This document shows, one piece after another, positions 62,943-64,000 of a stretch of 64,000 nucleotides of DNA. The notes under the pieces were generated by a model that ran no database searches, was not told the DNA's origin, and worked only from the letters and a program-made list of their open reading frames with translations. The position numbers were made by a program, and so were the translations under genes. Each line of letters opens with the position of its first letter. Positions within the stretch are counted from its first letter, which is position 1. The DNA lies in NCBI GenBank assembly GCA_947470805.1, contig CANIVU010000032.1, forward strand, positions 1 through 64,000, written 5' to 3'. This DNA is from Acidobacteriota bacterium. Lineage in GTDB: Bacteria > Acidobacteriota > Terriglobia > Bryobacterales > Bryobacteraceae.

Positions 62943-64000
62943 CTACGCCGGCGGGTCGCCGGCGAGATCCCATTTGTGTGTGCCTTTAACGCTATCGTAC
63001 TCGGTTTTGGTGATCTTTTCGCCAGTGGAGCAGTTGGTCCGTTTGGCAAACGGGAAGAAGGGGACGGTGGGGGGCTTGGGCTGCACCTGATCCGGGGGGA
63101 GCGTGGCGGCCCAATCCTGCTGATAACCGGTCAGGTTCTGGCCGCCGGAGCCGGCCTGGAGCCCTTCGCGGGTGGCGCGGTCCTTGATGCGCTGGAGGCG
63201 GTTGGCGACGGTGCGGGCATCGTCCACCTTCGATTTGGCGCTGTTCATGGCGTCACGGGCCTTGCGCATTACGTCCCCCAGCGGGCCGGAGATCTTGCCG
63301 AACGTGTTGTCCATGATGAGCTGCCAGACGGGCATGAACGTGTTGCGGAAGTTGAGCGCCAGCAGCCAGGGGAAGGCGCCCAGATAGGCTTCAAAGGCCA
63401 GCGCGTCGGCGGCCTGGGCCTGTTGGCGCAGGCCTTCCAGCTTGTCCACCAGTTCGCCCATGGTGAGTTCCAGCGCGACATTCAAACGGCGCAGGACCTC
63501 CTGGTTCAGTTCTTCCATGCCTTTATCCAGCAGCGCTTCGCCGGGCTTGATGTTGGCCCCTTGCACGTTGATGCCGAAGTCCTTGGCCGTTTGCAGGAAC
63601 TGCACCTTTTCCATGACGAGATTGACGAGGCGATCGAGAATCCGCTTGCGGGCGGCTTCGTAGACCTCCAGCTCATTGATGGGCTGGACGGCGGGGCGGT
63701 CCATCAGCTTTTTGTAGACTTCGCGGAGGAATTCGTTGTTAATCGTTGAGACCTCGACGATGACGGTTTCCACGAATCCGGGAAGGGAATTGGCGCCGAT
63801 GCCGGTCTTGAAGCCGTTGGCGATAAGCGTGGCCATCTCCTTGGGCGGCAGGGGGGCGGCGTTGTTGGCGGGCATCGGCGGCGGCACGATCTGGAAGGCC
63901 TGATCGAGGTAGGGCGTGCCGGGGGCGGGCGGCTGGTCGGGGTCGGGTTCGACGAAATCGCGGATCTTCTTGCCGAAGTCTTCCACCTTGGATTTCAGCT
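62943..64000 (-). CDS. Unknown helical protein upstream of VgrG 2, 5' end beyond window
   Basis: At least 350 residues; the frame stays open to the window edge, and the bases preceding an in-frame GTG at 63986 still read like coding (LKSKVEDFGKK), so the true start is probably outside. A Pro-rich stretch (PDPDQPPAPGTP) leads into long amphipathic helices (EVYKKLMDRPAVQPINELEV, EELNQEVLRRLNVALELTMG). A hydrophobic segment lies around AFPWLLALNF. No recognised domain or signal. Gene order suggests an effector or structural accessory of the VgrG 2 module. Confidence 0.65.
   Translation of the reverse strand, partial: LKSKVEDFGKKIRDFVEPDPDQPPAPGTPYLDQAFQIVPPPMPANNAAPLPPKEMATLIANGFKTGIGANSLPGFVETVIVEVSTINNEFLREVYKKLMDRPAVQPINELEVYEAARKRILDRLVNLVMEKVQFLQTAKDFGINVQGANIKPGEALLDKGMEELNQEVLRRLNVALELTMGELVDKLEGLRQQAQAADALAFEAYLGAFPWLLALNFRNTFMPVWQLIMDNTFGKISGPLGDVMRKARDAMNSAKSKVDDARTVANRLQRIKDRATREGLQAGSGGQNLTGYQQDWAATLPPDQVQPKPPTVPFFPFAKRTNCSTGEKITKTEYDSVKGTHKWDLAGDPPA

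Noticed and set aside
60689-62989. Plus-strand open frame of over 750 codons antisense to VgrG 2
   Set aside because: Gly/Val/Asp-rich translation mirrors the VgrG codons; long antisense frames are expected at this GC content, and the VgrG frame is unmistakable.
49030-64000. Extracellular contractile injection system (Afp/PVC-type)
   Set aside because: VgrGs are full-length T6SS type and DUF4123 is T6SS-specific; no sheath, tube or ATPase of the Afp type is seen, although LysM alone would fit either.

Overview
This is a high-GC bacterial chromosome segment. It most resembles an acidobacterium of the Solibacter/Bryobacter type. That is an inference from gene content, not from a marker gene: ECF sigma factor plus TPR serine/threonine kinase pairs, He_PIG proteins, Tat-exported Gfo/Idh/MocA oxidoreductases, DUF1080, and lineage-typical palindromic intergenic repeats. 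There is no rRNA. One tRNA is present (Asp, anticodon GTC, CCA encoded). No integrase, transposase gene or CRISPR array was seen.

Layout, left to right. 0-7.3 kb: dnaK (cut by the window edge) with a clear promoter, an orphan modA that overlaps an AI-2E-family permease tail to tail, an ECF sigma / Ser-Thr kinase pair with a 4-base overlap, and mtgA. 7.3-12.4 kb: a Tat-exported formate dehydrogenase operon (alpha, beta, gamma, FdhE). Its alpha subunit is read through an in-frame TGA as selenocysteine; an ordinary gene caller splits it in two. A strong terminator closes the operon. 12.4-23.2 kb: a secreted metallopeptidase-like CARDB protein, a serine beta-lactamase-like hydrolase, a He_PIG surface protein, a zinc-ribbon protein, then carbohydrate-type genes (Gfo/Idh/MocA oxidoreductase, MFS transporter, ThuA, sugar isomerase-like) and an Asp/Glu racemase-family protein. 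23.2-25.8 kb: a second TPR kinase.

25.8-35.4 kb is nine closely packed minus-strand genes: a LolCDE-like ABC ATPase and permease, a LolA-like protein, an outer-membrane barrel, then a three-subunit molybdenum hydroxylase with a MoaD-like protein and an unknown protein. 35.4-41.3 kb holds an MscS channel, a DUF3467 gene whose start lies in the tRNA-Asp terminator hairpin, a lipoprotein, an aldo/keto reductase, DUF1080, a PaiB-like protein and an E. coli-type SerA. 41.4-48.9 kb is a TetR-TolC-HlyD-ATPase-ATPase-permease-permease export operon (ybhGFSR-like). A block of ~200-bp palindromic repeats separates the two ATPase genes.

49.0-64.0 kb is one minus-strand type VI secretion accessory island: two near-identical VgrG spikes with different tails, a DUF4123 adaptor, a LysM/peptidoglycan-binding protein, a PAAR tip, a gene broken by one extra base, and a symmetric quartet of two metzincin-like proteins flanking two paralogous helical-repeat proteins. 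The quartet is the best candidate here for an undescribed system: duplicated T6SS metallopeptidase effectors with duplicated immunity or adaptor proteins. No tss core genes are in the window. At large scale, plus-strand G/C bias is G-rich outside about 21-48 kb and C-rich inside it, whichever way genes point, suggesting the middle segment was inverted or acquired.
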